Source: Diorhabda sublineata
Lineage: Eukaryota > Arthropoda > Insecta > Coleoptera > Chrysomelidae
DNA: 64,000 nt
NCBI RefSeq assembly: GCF_026230105.1
Contig: NC_079483.1
Location: 15,927,312-15,991,311 of the forward strand
Reading direction: 5' to 3'
Shown: piece by piece, positions 26,401 through 37,599 of the stretch
Layout of the letters: every line of letters begins with the position of its first letter
Numbering within the stretch: the first letter of the stretch is position 1
Program-made: the position numbers and the translations under genes
The notes under the pieces: generated by a model
Databases searched by the model: none
Seen by the model: the letters and a program-made list of their open reading frames with translations, nothing else
What the model was told of the DNA's origin: nothing

Positions 26401-29400
26401 TCCATTCAGGTTACGAATCAGATTGCGCTTGTCAGAGTGGTCGTAGTGGTATGATGATTCAAGTTTTTTGACATTATTTTTCAACCGAAGACATGAAACG
26501 TCGGCCATAACGTCATAGTGGAAAAATAAAGTTTCATCTGTATGCAGACAATTGTACCAAAACAACCAAAATGTGTTGACTAGTGTTTTGGCAGCCATCT
26601 CAATGAATTTGTACCCATGGAAAAATTTGGTCATCGTTATGTGATACAATATTTCAATTGTAAAACCTCAGTCCAACAAAAGAAAACAAAGCTGCACTAG
26701 ATTCTATTCTGGGTGAGACAGCTTCTACTTTATCATAGTAAAATATTGGATAGCAGAGTTTAAACGAGGACGTGCGACCTTCGAAGACCAGTATCACAGT
26801 TGTCCACCAAATGAGGGGACAACTCCAGAAATGTTAAAAATCCACAAAGCAGGATGATCGACGCGACATGAGAAAGCTATGCGCAAGATGGGTGCCGCGT
26901 TTTTTTTTGGGTTGTACTTCCGTTTGGCACAAATTCTATTACGCTTCAAGTACGAACCTTGTAAAAGATTTGAATCCAGAAATATGGGAGCTCCAGAATA
27001 TTCCAATATTTCGCCTTCTTCGTCTAGAAATATAGTGATATTACCTAAGTATCTACAATATGCCGAAGCTTGAGTAATCAGAATATTGTGACCATGTTTA
27101 CTAGTTACTATTGTTGGATAAGGACCCTCGACTTCGGCAGGACCTGGAGGATTATCTGGAATGAATTTCGAATATTTATGAATGTGAAATTACCTATTTG
27201 TAATTTGGAAACATTAATTTTCTGAAGAAACCACTCATTAACTAACTCATCCACGTTAGAATCTAAAATTTGGCGCAGATGTTTTTCCCTATTTGGCAGC
27301 GATTCTTTATACTGTTTTTATAAGCTATTTACATTATGTTATGATTGTGTTTATAGAGATAATTCATAAGAAGGCTTTTTTATTTGTTAACGGCAAATTA
27401 GAGATGTATTAGTCAATATGATGTAATAGTGAACACTTCAGAATAGTAAAAAGTAAACCAACCGGGGTATTTAAATAAATTAATGTGATAAAAATTAGAT
27501 AAGTATTTAGTAATGAATTTTATTGCAAAGTTAAGTGAATAGTGAATAGTTAAGTGTATTTAGCGTAAGTGTATTAATAAATTGTGTAAGTAAGATACCC
27601 CACCATTTAAAAACTATTATAATAATGTACGACGATGGTTCCAGAAGTAGCTGGCCCAATAAAGAAAACACATAATAAGAATCTTCAAGCTCCTCAAAAC
27701 AGCAATCAACTGCCGACATTACCTCTCCATTGTTTTTGAAAATCTTTGACCACCAAGCCGTTTTTTCAAGTCTGGGAACATAAAATAATCCAAGTGGGCT
27801 GAATCTGGCGAATAGGGTGCATGAGGTAGCAATTCAAACTTTAATTTAGTAATTTTGGCCATTGCAATAACGGATATGTGATTTTGTGAATTTTCTTGAT
27901 AAAACAACACTCAATTCTTAGTCAAATGCAGCCACTTTCCTTGGTTTCTTCGCTCAAAAGTTGGAATAAGTTAGCATAATATACGCCGTTAATAGTTTTT
28001 CCTTTTTCAAGATAGTAAATTAAAATTATCACACGCGCACCCCAAAAAAACGACGGCATGACCTTGCCTGCAGATGGAACAGTCGCTGGCTTCATTGGAG
28101 CCGGTTATTCATTTTCAATCCATTGTTTTGGTTGTTCGTCTGTTCGGGGAGTGAAGTGATGGACCCACGTTTTATCCATGGTTATTAAACGGCGCAAAAA
28201 TTCGGCTTTATTTCTGTAAAACTCGATGGTAACATCTTCAAGACTCTGTTTTTGTTCCATTGTGAGCAAACTCGGCACTTATCTTGCACAGCTTTCTCAT
28301 GTCCACTGACAACAAATACTAAACAACGTGGAGTCTTTAAACTTGAAACTGTGGTATAGATTCTGAACTTTTCAATACAATGGTATTTTTCAAACAACTA
28401 CCGCAATCTCTAGATCATACCAGGTACTTCTGAGACCATCCTCGTATGTATATACTAAAATTTTTCACTACTGTAGATTACACGTTTTTTTGAGTTGAAG
28501 ATCATGGTAAGCTTTCCCGGGAAAAACGTATAAAAAACTGTCATACGTGCCTATAGAGTTTTTTCTTCAAAAATGACAAAAGTCTGAAAAGCAATCTCTT
28601 TTTTTCCCGGGTTAAGCACTGCGAATCCAAGTTTGTTATTCTTGTAAATACTTTCAACACGGTAAGCCTCTTCAATGTCAAATGCCGTACACAAACTATA
28701 AATTCTTCACACACTATGAAACGTATACAAAGTGTATACAAATCATGTATAGTTTGTTTTTGGGCATTTTACATGAAACGCATTTTATGCATTTTTATAC
28801 GTTTGTGAAATCTTGGGATTTGCAGTGAGCGTGCCCCCAAAAGTTGGCAACATTGTACATGTACAGTTATTGCGGGATTTCCCCGTTTAAGTAAAACCAC
28901 GGTTCAACTGTTATTACATTATAATACAATACAATCTTGTTCTTCTGATTATTTATTGGTTAATAAGTTTGATCTTTGAAAAGAATGAGTGGAAGTAAAA
29001 GGGCAGGAACGGCTATCAGACTTGTCACTATTGACTATAGAAGCGGGAATGTTAAAAAAACTGAAATCGACTTCAGCTATAGTTGATTTAAAAAATCAAT
29101 TTGCCGAAAAAAAGACAAGAAAAGTGTACATTTAATTTGAATTATTTTCCTAGCTCAATTTCTAGGAGGAAGCGATAACTTATAATCAATAAAAATTTAT
29201 TTTAATTCAATGCAAGCATTTTTGTTTCTTTTGTGAGAAAATTTTACCCTTAATTTGGGCCCCCCAACTAATTTTGCTACAGGGCCCCTACAAAGCACGT
29301 TACGCCACTGCTTTTCATAAATCAATGTTTTTTTTTTTAGTTATACTCAACCCAATATCTACCAATTGCAAAATAATGAATACACTGTTCACTGTTTTGA

Positions 29401-32400
29401 AATAATCACAATTAAACTTTATTTTCAGTCTCTGAAGACGATAACTTGGTTATCGAAACGCGCGTCTGACAGCGTAATTGCGAATTTAGGTTTAGTTATA
29501 GTTTAAACAGAATGTTCAGTATTAATATCACCATTGGTTCCAAAAATGAATGTTGAAATTTCATAAATGACCTAATCTGGCAAAAACCTACCTCCTGTAA
29601 AAAGAAATGTATGAGAATGCGCACCAACTATTATACTAATTTTTTCCGAAGCGTTTCGAGCTAAATGTTGATCAATTTCGTAACCACAATGGGACAATAT
29701 GATATTAGTAAAAACGCTTTCTTCCTCGACAAGTCGTTCTGCTTCTTTATTGATACTTTCGGATTCGTCATAAAATTTCAATTTTCCGGTACTGGCCAGT
29801 ATCTTGATAAACATAAAAAGAAACAAAATAATAAGTAATGTCCTAGAATACACGTGTCGCAATATCACGAGTTCAAATTTTGAAAAAATTTCAAAACATA
29901 TCAATTACAACTAAAATTCCAATTTTTGTAATCGTTTCAGACTTCCCTTTACACACGTTTAGTATCGGAGCACCCTGTATAACCATCCCTTGAAAACTCT
30001 CAAATGGCAAGAGGTGTTTTAGATTAGTACGGACAAATACGATCTAGATTGGTCGTGGTTCAATAGAAAGCCCGATGCCTGTTGTGTTACCTTTTATGTC
30101 CAGTGAACAGGCTTGATTGTATCGTAATTCTTCTTTTTTGTTTCCTCTACATTGATACAGTTCTCTACAGTTGCTTTCCACTTCATTTGACCAGAAACCC
30201 AGCAGAGGTTTTGATAGTACTTAGTATCCGGGAGAGTGTCTAGCGACATGTCATTACCTCTTTTGATTTTGCTGTTTTTGATACTATTGTTTTTAAAATC
30301 TTCTGGCTGTCACCAGGGTAAAGTTAGCCCAGCCTTTTTCGAAATTCAAAAAAAATATGGTTGAATTGTACTGGCTTGGTGCTACTTGTGCTACTAGAGA
30401 AGTTGGCCAACTACTTTGTAGTTCGACACAGAAATTTTTCATCGCAAATGGAAAGGTTGTACTGAGTTGTGCTAGCACCCCAGACCTCTGTGCAGTCGAT
30501 ACGTAAAACTATTTCATCGAAATTAATGATTAAACTGCGATAATTCTGGATTTCATAGGGGCAATAAAGTTAAATGATATATATATTTTATGTTTCCTAT
30601 CTTGGTTCGATGCAGTCTGTACAGGGGTTCTCCTGGTTCCATCAAAATGAATCCAGACTGGTCTAATTTTGACGTAACTGGTGTAATACCCCATACTGTC
30701 TGCATCGAAAGATCCGTGAAAAGCAATGATGATGATCCCAATGAACCCAAAATACTACTCTCTCTCCCTAAGAAAGAATTTTTGAATTTTCTACCCCTGT
30801 TGTATTTAAATAGGGGATGTAAATTCGTATGAAAATGCTTCAATTTTTAATTCTGTGCTTAGGTTGATAATTCGTAATTCTATTTTGAAAATGTTAAGCC
30901 GGTACTACGTTTGAGCCAACATTCACCTTCCAACGTTGGCTGAGCATTGGAAAAAGGCTGGAACATTACCTAGAGCTACCTAAAGAAATGAAAACGTGGC
31001 AAAAACTTTGGTTTTTCATACAAAACATTCAGCATTTACGTGCAAGAGGATGAGAAGTATGTGTAGTTGTACCACAAGGGTTGGTTCCAACTTCGTTCCA
31101 ATGGTGGGTACTCCTTTGACGCGGACCAAAAAAACCGACAATCGTCGAATGACACGCGTACTACGACCACACGATGCGTCCCATCATATTAGCATCCAAC
31201 GTTGGAAGCATCAAAGGAGCCAAAGATTAGGATTAACAATTTCAAAAACCCATTGATCCCGGAATAATTTTCCAAAATCATTAAAATAATATTAACAGGG
31301 TTCAACGAACATAAAAATCTCACCTTTTCATCTAAGGTTTCTCAGGAGCTGGTTCTGATCGCTAGACGTATGAAAGTTTTAATTTGCGCTACAAATTCAA
31401 CCCCCTAAAGATCAAAATTTACATGTTTTGCCAAAACTAGAAAAAATATTTGAAATTGAAAATTTCAATCAAGTTTCCCCATATATCATAAAATATATTA
31501 AACAAATAGCAGACGGACATTTATTAGAATATATAGTGGCCTGCCTTGTGACTTTCCACTGTCCCATCAGTTTAATCGGACTTAATGTTTTTGCTTAATC
31601 TTCGTCCTTCGTTCAAAGTACGGCAACATTGTTCAAATATAACCTAATTCCGCGGATGTGATTCCGAATTAGTTCAGGGACCGATCGCATGCGCACTTTC
31701 AAAATTGTAGTTCGTGGGGGATAGAATTAATCGACCCGCGCATGCGATCCTTCCCTAAACTAATTCGGAATCAGACCCGCGATCGTATCTATTGATGTGT
31801 GTGAGATGATTTGTTCTTTCCATTAATATAGTGAAAAAAAAGTATAAAACTTACGGGATAATCCTTTCGTACTACTCCTATAATTCCTATTTTCTTGCCG
31901 AACCTTTCAATAACAACGCTTTTTTGATAAATATTTTGTATTTCGGGTTCATCTGAATCGTCCATGTTTGAAACTACAATTGGATATTGAAGAGCTTTGA
32001 TGTAAGGCACGATGCCATCAATGCCATTATCAAATTCATGATTACCAAGAGTCTAAGAATTGATAAAAATGTTTAATAAATATATTTAATAAATACACGA
32101 AATTTATTGAAGACAGGGCTTTCGTAGAAACGGCAGAGTCAGTAAATAAACGAATCAACGAAGATAAATCTCGAAGTTGATGATAAGGACAACACCACAA
32201 AAGAAAATAAAAATAAGAAGTTTTGTCAATACAACTGAACGAAGAAAAAGCAATGAACTTGAAACATATTCAAAGGACAACGGTGGCGAGGGAAGAAATC
32301 TAGAAGCGATAATGACGAAGGGAAATAAACAGTTGAGAGCTCTGAATGAGAAAATAAAAAGTTTCAAAAAAATATCTAGCAAGGCGAGGCTACAGCTACA

Positions 32401-35400
32401 AGAAACTATAATAAGACCAACAGTGAAATACGGAGGCGAAACCTGGATTCTTAATAAAGCAGAGGAAGAGAAGTTAGATATATGGGAAAGAAAAATACTC
32501 AGAAGTATACTAGGAGGTTGAGAAGAACAAATAATGAAAAAGGAATCTATTTGGAGAAGCAGAGCTAAGCAAAATAATAAAGCCAAAAGGAATAGAGTGG
32601 CTGGATCACATACATGGGATGCCAGATTTTAGAGCAACAAAAAATGATGGACATAGAACAAGAAGCAACAAGAAAAAAAGGAAGGCCAAGGAAAAGTTGA
32701 TACGCAGCAGTGATGGAAGATCTAAGAGAGAAAGGAATTCAGGACTGGAAAACGAAAGCAAAAAATGGGAAAGAATGGAAGGGAATACAACAGAAAATGT
32801 TTTGGCATATTAATTTTCAAGTATTTTTTATTTGATTTTTCTGCATAATCTTTTCATCTGTAGCAGTGTGGATGCGCTTTATAACGAGAGGAATTTGAAG
32901 AGTTTTCGATATCAACTCGAAGATATCAGCACAATACACGTTGAGAAACTAAAACTAAACTTTCAGCCATTTTGGACACTCGGTTTCTGTTTCACAATCG
33001 TATAAATGAGTCTTTGTGGAGATTTTCCATCAGGACAACCAACTTTTTCACACTTAAGTGATCGCCATGGCTAAAATTAACGAATTGTACTCCGAATTGG
33101 TAGACCATCCATCGTATTCACCAGATCTGGCCTCCCCAGCTACATTTTCCTGTTTCCTAACCTAAAAGTTTCACTTGTAGGAGAGGGATTTCTATCAAAC
33201 GATGACGTGTATAGACTAAAAAGAAAACTATGTTGAAAAATAAAAAGGATTACAAAATACTTATAAATTATTAGTTAGTTATTTGATGCCTTTGTTGCTT
33301 ACAAAAATTAAAGGCCAGCAAGATTAAAAAAAGAAGATAATGAACGTCACCTGTCGCTTGTCAATATAAGGAGGGAAATATTGAATAGTGTTATTGCTAT
33401 AAATTTTTGTTAAAATAAAACCATAAAAATAGTTCTTTTAAATATATAAAAGAGTGCAGAGAACCTTGACCGCATAACCTTTCTCAATCTTTAATGTTCA
33501 GACATAAGAAAAATTCAATTTTCATGAACAGAACTAAAAACTGTTCTGAATTATATTATTAAATCATTCACCTATTGCATGTTTCCCATAATTTAGTTTC
33601 TCAGTCTTTCTGAGACATCTGTATTATTTATTCTGGGGTAACACCGAAGAAAAGATCATTTCATAGTTCGTGGACACATTAAAAAGTATTTAAATTATAC
33701 AACGTGAAAGTTGACGATATATAAAAATATTAATAAGTTTTTTGTTATTTCACAAATTTTAAATTTGATCGGCGTTTGAAAATAATTTTATCCGCGGTTT
33801 AAAAAGGGGTGCAAATTATTCAATACTATTCTTCCGATAGTACAAATAAAAACGATGCTAACCATATGCGATTTTTCTATAAAATAAATCATTATTCTGT
33901 CCGGATCTTTAAATTTAAATTACCTCTGCATCGATGGGTAACTTATTCATAAATGTTTGAGTTACGTTCCATCTTCCCATTGAATACCAAATAGTCCCTT
34001 GGAAATCATCGCCCGCATTCAGCAGCACGGCATTTGGAGTTTCTTGTAACATAGTCATTATTTGTTTATACAAACGAGAGAACCCGCCGATGCATTGCCC
34101 GGTTTGTTTGCAAGTTCCTCCTGACGGAGTCGTCTCTTCAAATCTTAACAAAAAATAATAAGAGATTACTTCTGATATTAAAGTTTGTTTCATTGGGAAA
34201 TAAACGTACTGTTTATGATTTTATTTCGATTTTTATGAATAAATTCATGGTCGCTAATCTTAGGGTCGAGGATAGTGAAGAGGTAGCACAATAAACAAAG
34301 TTCCATAACTACTTAAACTTACTATATATACATCAATAAAACAGCATAAACAAAAATATATACAAAACGTAAAACTAAACTAAGTCGCGCGTGCCGAATC
34401 TCTAGGAGCAACTTAACTCCACAGAGATCTAGGCGTTCGTAAGTTTGCGATCTATTCTACAGAATCTAATGAACACTGATGAGTACACCTTAGTCTTAGA
34501 CATCGAAATCTATTAGGTAAAGTTAAGTTAGTTAGTTAGTTAAGTTAACCATACCTTATGGGTATTCAATAATTATTATTATTGCTCATTAAGCTTTGAA
34601 TGATGGTTCGAAGTAAGGGTGGCGCCAGAGGGTTGCAGCGTAGGTTGGTTTTGTTTTAAGTTTGCGTTAGAGCTTTCGAATGAGAAGGTATCACATCGAT
34701 CTGAAGTTTATAGAAATCGGCCAGCAGATTATTCTTCGAACGTTTAAAAACGTTTTTACTCAGTCACCATTGACAATCAAACATATCGTGGAACCAGATT
34801 TTGGGTTCGATCATCACATAATCTTGACCGTAAAACCAGTTATTAACAGTTACTTTAATATTCTTATTATTTTCCACCTTTAACTATGAAAAGAAAGAAA
34901 ATAACTCTCTGGAGTGTATGTATGTAATTTGGATGTTTTGGAACCGCTAGATATATTCAAACTATCTACTACTAGCTTCGAGTAAGAATGATTCTTCTCT
35001 TAGATTCAAAAAGTCTCGCCTGTGTTCGTGTAAGTATGTAGGTTTTTCCTAAAACGTGTATTAGGTATATCGGAGAGGATTGAGTGAATTACAAGCTATT
35101 AAGACATTAATAAGATTATAAAAGAAAAGTGACTTGGCATCGCAACCCAAGGTAACTTGAAATTTCCGGGGTCGGTATTATTGTTTTATCGAGGTAGTTC
35201 TGAGAAATATGTACCTGTATTATGTATTTTTAAATGCAAGGACACATGGCGTGGTTGCCACAAATTACTAAGTAGAACTGTGTACTAATTTTTTCAGTCA
35301 TATATTTATTATTAACATTCTTACCTGGCGTGAAAATCATTGAAATGAATTATTGATAATTTGAATGGATCACTAACATTTTGAGAAAATACACTTGCAA

Positions 35401-35434
35401 TACAAAAAATAATTACTACCAAGTAATGTAACAT
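20449..35434 (-). CDS. Secreted 5'-nucleotidase/apyrase, nine exons, 544 residues
   Basis: Exons (minus strand, first to last): 35325-35434, 33924-34143, 31855-32052, 29592-29802, 26958-27155, 25191-25348, 21769-21859, 20798-20956, 20449-20738. All introns are GT-AG and all joins keep frame. The product starts with a signal peptide (MLHYLVVIIFCIASVFS). Metal-site motifs follow: FNDFHAR (Asp33, His35), NAGDDFQGT (82-83), LGNHEFD (Asn114, His115), SHCGYE and GAHSHT (237-241). The substrate-binding half has NPGGLRTD (384-391), DITYNDMVTACPFENT and the stop after RITFK. The family hydrolyses nucleoside mono-, di- or triphosphates outside cells. No hydrophobic C-terminal GPI signal is present, so a soluble secreted enzyme such as a salivary apyrase is possible. 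The GGHSHT motif common in the family is GAHSHT here. The introns are stuffed with transposons. Confidence 0.95.
21004..21745. mobile_element. Inverted-repeat element carrying telomere-like (CCTAA)n, in intron 7
   Basis: Arms at about 21027-21160 and 21561-21680 are reverse complements, sharing for example CTAACAGATATCGAACCGTG and CTCATCAAGATCTAT. The match seems to extend to AGTATGATAAGC at the outer edges (21006-21017 and 21734-21745). Between the arms lies a (CCTAA)n tract. No transposase is seen. The minus-strand open frame at 21082-21300 just crosses the left arm. Confidence 0.75.
21487..21536. repeat. Interstitial telomere-type repeat (CCTAA)10
   Basis: Ten 5-bp units in a row, eight perfect CCTAA plus one CCTAT and one CCTTA. 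This is the complement of TTAGG, the ancestral arthropod telomere unit. It lies far from any visible chromosome end, inside an intron. Confidence 0.9.
22280..22700 (-). mobile_element. Tc1-like transposase remnant in intron 6
   Basis: Read on the minus strand in changing frames: WMQEDMERVLWS, then SVCA, then PTVKLGEGSVMVWGCFGG near 22390-22450. These match the block around the first catalytic Asp and the VKHGGGSVMVWGC motif of Tc1 transposases. The Asp after RVLWS is lost. The remnant lies inside the 5'-nucleotidase intron between exons 6 and 7. Confidence 0.7.
22990..23960 (+). mobile_element. Degenerate mariner/Tc1-superfamily transposase, second lineage, in intron 6
   Basis: Pieces in order on the + strand: ILKTGSIADVPRYGRPVFVT (about 23240-23310), MEFCEWYLG near 23451, LSDETTFKLNGIVN near 23517-23560, HFMQDGASLHYALW near 23741 and WSARSRDLTHCDCF near 23838. 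These correspond to the helix-turn-helix linker and the three catalytic regions of a transposase family with DPDFLxxIIFSDEAHFHLNG and QQDGATCHT. Several frameshifts make it inactive. The element at 43547-44602 belongs to a related family. Confidence 0.75.
24660..25030. other. No identified gene (intron 6)
   Basis: A GC-richer stretch with an open minus-strand frame of 104 codons (24694-25008). It contains no family signature or splice context linking it to the neighbouring exons. It may be part of an unrecognised repeat. Confidence 0.35.
26690..26895 (+). mobile_element. N-terminal mariner fragment next to exon 5
   Basis: The + strand reads KYWIAEFKRGRATFEDQY, then PPNEGTTPEMLK, closely matching the segment at 1277-1471. 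Only the helix-turn-helix part remains. It lies about 60-270 bp beyond the donor site of 5'-nucleotidase exon 5 (26958), on the opposite strand. Confidence 0.75.
27628..28446 (-). mobile_element. Internally deleted mariner-family element in intron 4
   Basis: The ends are inverted repeats starting TACGACGATGGTTCCAGAAG (left) and, read backwards from 28446, TACGAGGATGGTCTCAGAAG. The minus strand codes for ELLPHAPYSPDS, then FPDLKKRLGGQRF (27719-27910), the block around the third catalytic Asp. At 819 bp it is shorter than the copy at 555-1682, and the N-terminal half is mostly gone. Confidence 0.8.
28617..28830. mobile_element. Possible small inverted-repeat element (MITE)
   Basis: A word CACTGCGAATCCAAG at about 28617 is mirrored by CTTGGGATTTGCAGTG at about 28812-28827, some 200 bp apart. 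There is no coding capacity. Target duplications are not clear. Confidence 0.4.
29430..29530 (+). mobile_element. 3' end of a LINE-type repeat
   Basis: The segment GAAGACGATAACTTGGTTAT followed by CGAAACGCGCGTCTGACAG matches the 3' tail of a common insect non-LTR repeat. A diverged copy lies at about 51527-51575 (GGTTATCGAAACACAAGTCAGA). Confidence 0.5.
30900..31260. repeat. Dispersed repeat copy in intron 3
   Basis: Carries CACGATGCGTCCCATCATAT and then CCAACGTTGGAAGCAT, which resemble about 13420-13475. The palindromic word CCAACGTTGG also appears near 30930. The family is not identified, and the 86-codon open frame here has no known domain. Confidence 0.4.
31646..31786. repeat. Short palindromic element (MITE-like) in intron 3
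   Basis: Arms at about 31649-31695 and 31735-31784 are reverse complements: GATTCCGAATTAGTTCAGGG followed by GATCGCATGCGC on the left, mirrored by GCGCATGCGATC and CCCTAAACTAATTCGGAATC on the right. A loop of about 40 bp separates them. It lies about 70 bp beyond the donor of 5'-nucleotidase exon 3. Confidence 0.75.
32180..32815 (+). mobile_element. Non-LTR retrotransposon fragment in intron 2 (3' end of RT ORF)
   Basis: The + strand reads LQETIIRPTVKYGGETWIL, then NKAEEEKLDIWERKILRSI (to 32519). A shifted frame near 32600 gives RIEWLDHIHGMPDFRATKN, then a Lys/Arg-rich tail. This is the standard C-terminal region of a LINE ORF2 (YGAETW..N..EE..LxxWERKILRxI..WLGHVxRM). It lies opposite in orientation to the 5'-nucleotidase gene. 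Confidence 0.75.
33010..33245 (+). mobile_element. Mariner C-terminal fragment in intron 2
   Basis: The + strand reads AMAKINELYSELVDHPSYSP, then DLASPATFSCF around 33066-33170. This resembles the mariner block MAKIxELxFELLxHPPYSPDLAPSDYFLF containing the third catalytic Asp. Later sequence (GRDFYQTMT-like) matches the GQRFSSNEE block with frameshifts. Confidence 0.6.
34200..35324. other. Intron 1 of the 5'-nucleotidase gene; no other gene seen
   Basis: No protein-coding signature is found. A short (GTTA)n run lies near 34527-34544. Confidence 0.5.
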
Positions 35435-35923
35435 TGTTCTAGTTTGTAAAAGTAGCGTGAAAAGTAATAATTTAAATGAATTACCACATATTTAGATAAC
35501 GATTTCCCCGTACTCTGTTTAAACAAAATAAAAGTTTTTATTGCTTTGTTTAAAAATGGTTGTAAATGTATTAGTGCACCTTATAATTATTCAATAATTA
35601 AAAAAATTATATAGATATTTCATAACAATTCCTTATCACATAGTTTTACCAGATTTATAAACTACTATATTTGAAGTAGACTTCGTTTATTTTGAATGAG
35701 TTTGAGTTTCTCAATTATCTTCAAAGATTATAAAGTTTGTGTTCCATAATTGTACAAATTATTCATAAAATAATTTCAGCGACATCTAGCCATTATACCA
35801 CGAAGCCTTTAGATAGAAACCTGTCTGCATTACTAACATAGTTTACCAAAACGCCAATTGTCATTTATACATCGTCAACCTTTTTAGTGTCATCTGTCAC
35901 TTGTGTTATATTACAATTTCAAA
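35435..35923. promoter_or_regulatory. Divergent promoter region: 5'-nucleotidase (-) and RpL24 (+)
   Basis: The two start codons are 490 bp apart on opposite strands, so both 5' untranslated regions and promoters must fit here. No TATA box was clearly placed. A pyrimidine-rich start element, usual for ribosomal protein genes, was not identified with confidence. Confidence 0.5.
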
Positions 35924-37535
35924 ATGAAGTAAGTTTTCTTTAAAAATCTATGAAATCCTTAAATAAATTCAAATTTATTGATTAAAATATGGTTTAAAAT
36001 TATTCGAAAAATGTAAGTTTTACATTATTTTCATTTTTTAGGATCGGACTGTGTGCATACAGTGGGTACAAAATTTACCCTGGCCACGGTAAAACAATGG
36101 TTAAAGTTGATGGAAAGGTAAAGCCGTAAATATATTAATTAAAGTATAAAATGCTCAAAATTGTATCGTCATTTTTATTTCAATAACAAACATTTCTTTG
36201 TAGACATTCACTTTCCTCAATTCTAAATGTGAACGAGCACATTTAATGAAAAGGAATCCTCGTAAAGTAACATGGACTGTATTGTACAGACGTAAACATA
36301 AAAAAGGTCAAGAAGAAGAGGCTACCAAAAAACGAACCAGAAGGACCCAAAAGTTCCAGAGGGCTATCGTTGGAGCTTCTTTAAATGATATAATGGCTAA
36401 AAGGAATCAGAGACCTGAAGTCAGAAAAGCTCAGAGAGAACAAGCTATACGGTACGTATCTAATTTCTGAAAAACATATTGACAAACAAACATTGTTGAG
36501 AAATTATCATTCGAGTAGTTCTACTTAGGATAACTGAAAACATTTGATGTTAACTTATCAGCCAGTGTTTTGTCTTTGTCAAGTTCTACAATTGTCCTGT
36601 ATTGCAAGCCCTATTCATATCTGGACACTCGGACATTTAGTAGTATCAATTCTTTTTTAAGATAAACATCTTTACCGTACTCCTTTTTAAATCTCTAATG
36701 TAGGGCAATAGTATTTTTTAAAAGTAATCAATATGCTATTTTGAATATACACAATGAGTTATTTTTAATGTATTTCTTTGTGAAAGTGTGTTGTTAACAA
36801 AAGTTAAAATTTCAGTAAATATTGTTTGATAATGTAAACACTATATACCCAGATGTTACATTTATATTCCTACATAATATTGTGTACCTAAATTATATTT
36901 TTTTAATACCTTAGATTTTTGAGACTTTTAGCAGTAAGAGAAATGTTTCTTATCTCTACTTCCCTTTCCTTGTACTTTTTTGTCACTATATCCCCAAAAT
37001 GAGCAATGTAACAAAAAAATACTAAAATACCATATGAAAGGTTTATATATAGTGGTGGATCAGTAATGGTATGGATTGTATTTATATCAAGGGCTCCACT
37101 GACATGATGATAATTGAAAGATGTTACAAGCACTTTGTTGACATATTAGATGCACATCTACTTTTTGCTACCTTTATTTCATGCATTAAAACAATTGTTG
37201 ACTAAGTAAACGAGAATTGTCCAAAATTACCTTAAAGAGATTGAAATTCAAGCAATGGTATGAATTAAAAGTGAAATTTTGCTGGAAAGTGTATAAAACG
37301 GTCAAGGACAAAAGGATTAAAAATTATCTTGTGTAATAAATAAACTCTTCTCGAAGTTAAAAACCTTTTTCTCTATTCTAAATATAATTTTGTTTACAGT
37401 GCTGCAAAGGAACAGAAGAAGGGCACGAAAGCTGGTAAGAAACCAGCGGCACCTGCTAAAGCTAAGCCTGCCCCTAAACAAAAAGTTAACAAAAATATTC
37501 CTAAAGCTGCTCCAAGGGTAGGGGGAAAACGTTAA
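35924..37535 (+). CDS. RpL24: 60S ribosomal protein L24 (eL24)
   Basis: Four exons: 35924-35928, 36042-36117, 36204-36451, 37400-37535. They join through ATGAA|GTAAGT and later GT-AG sites to give 154 residues, the usual length. The N-terminus MKIGLCAYSGYKIYPGHGKT carries the zinc-ribbon-like fold (the first Cys is here, a later one in NSKCERAH). The middle contains VTWTVLYRRKHKKGQ and QRAIVGASLNDIMAKRN. The basic tail (KKGTKAGKKPAAPAKAKPAP) binds rRNA. eL24 is part of the large ribosomal subunit and contacts the small subunit in a bridge. The first coding exon is only five bases of the CDS, a common ribosomal-gene layout that places an intron right after the start. Confidence 0.97.
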
Positions 37536-37554
37536 AGCTTTGTTGTCAATAAGT

Positions 37555-37560
37555 AATAAA
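37555..37560 (+). terminator. Polyadenylation signal of RpL24
   Basis: AATAAA 19 bp after the RpL24 stop codon, a suitable place for a short ribosomal-protein 3' untranslated region. Confidence 0.6.
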
Positions 37561-37599
37561 TAATTTTTCAAACCAGGATTTTTATTTTAATTTTACGTT

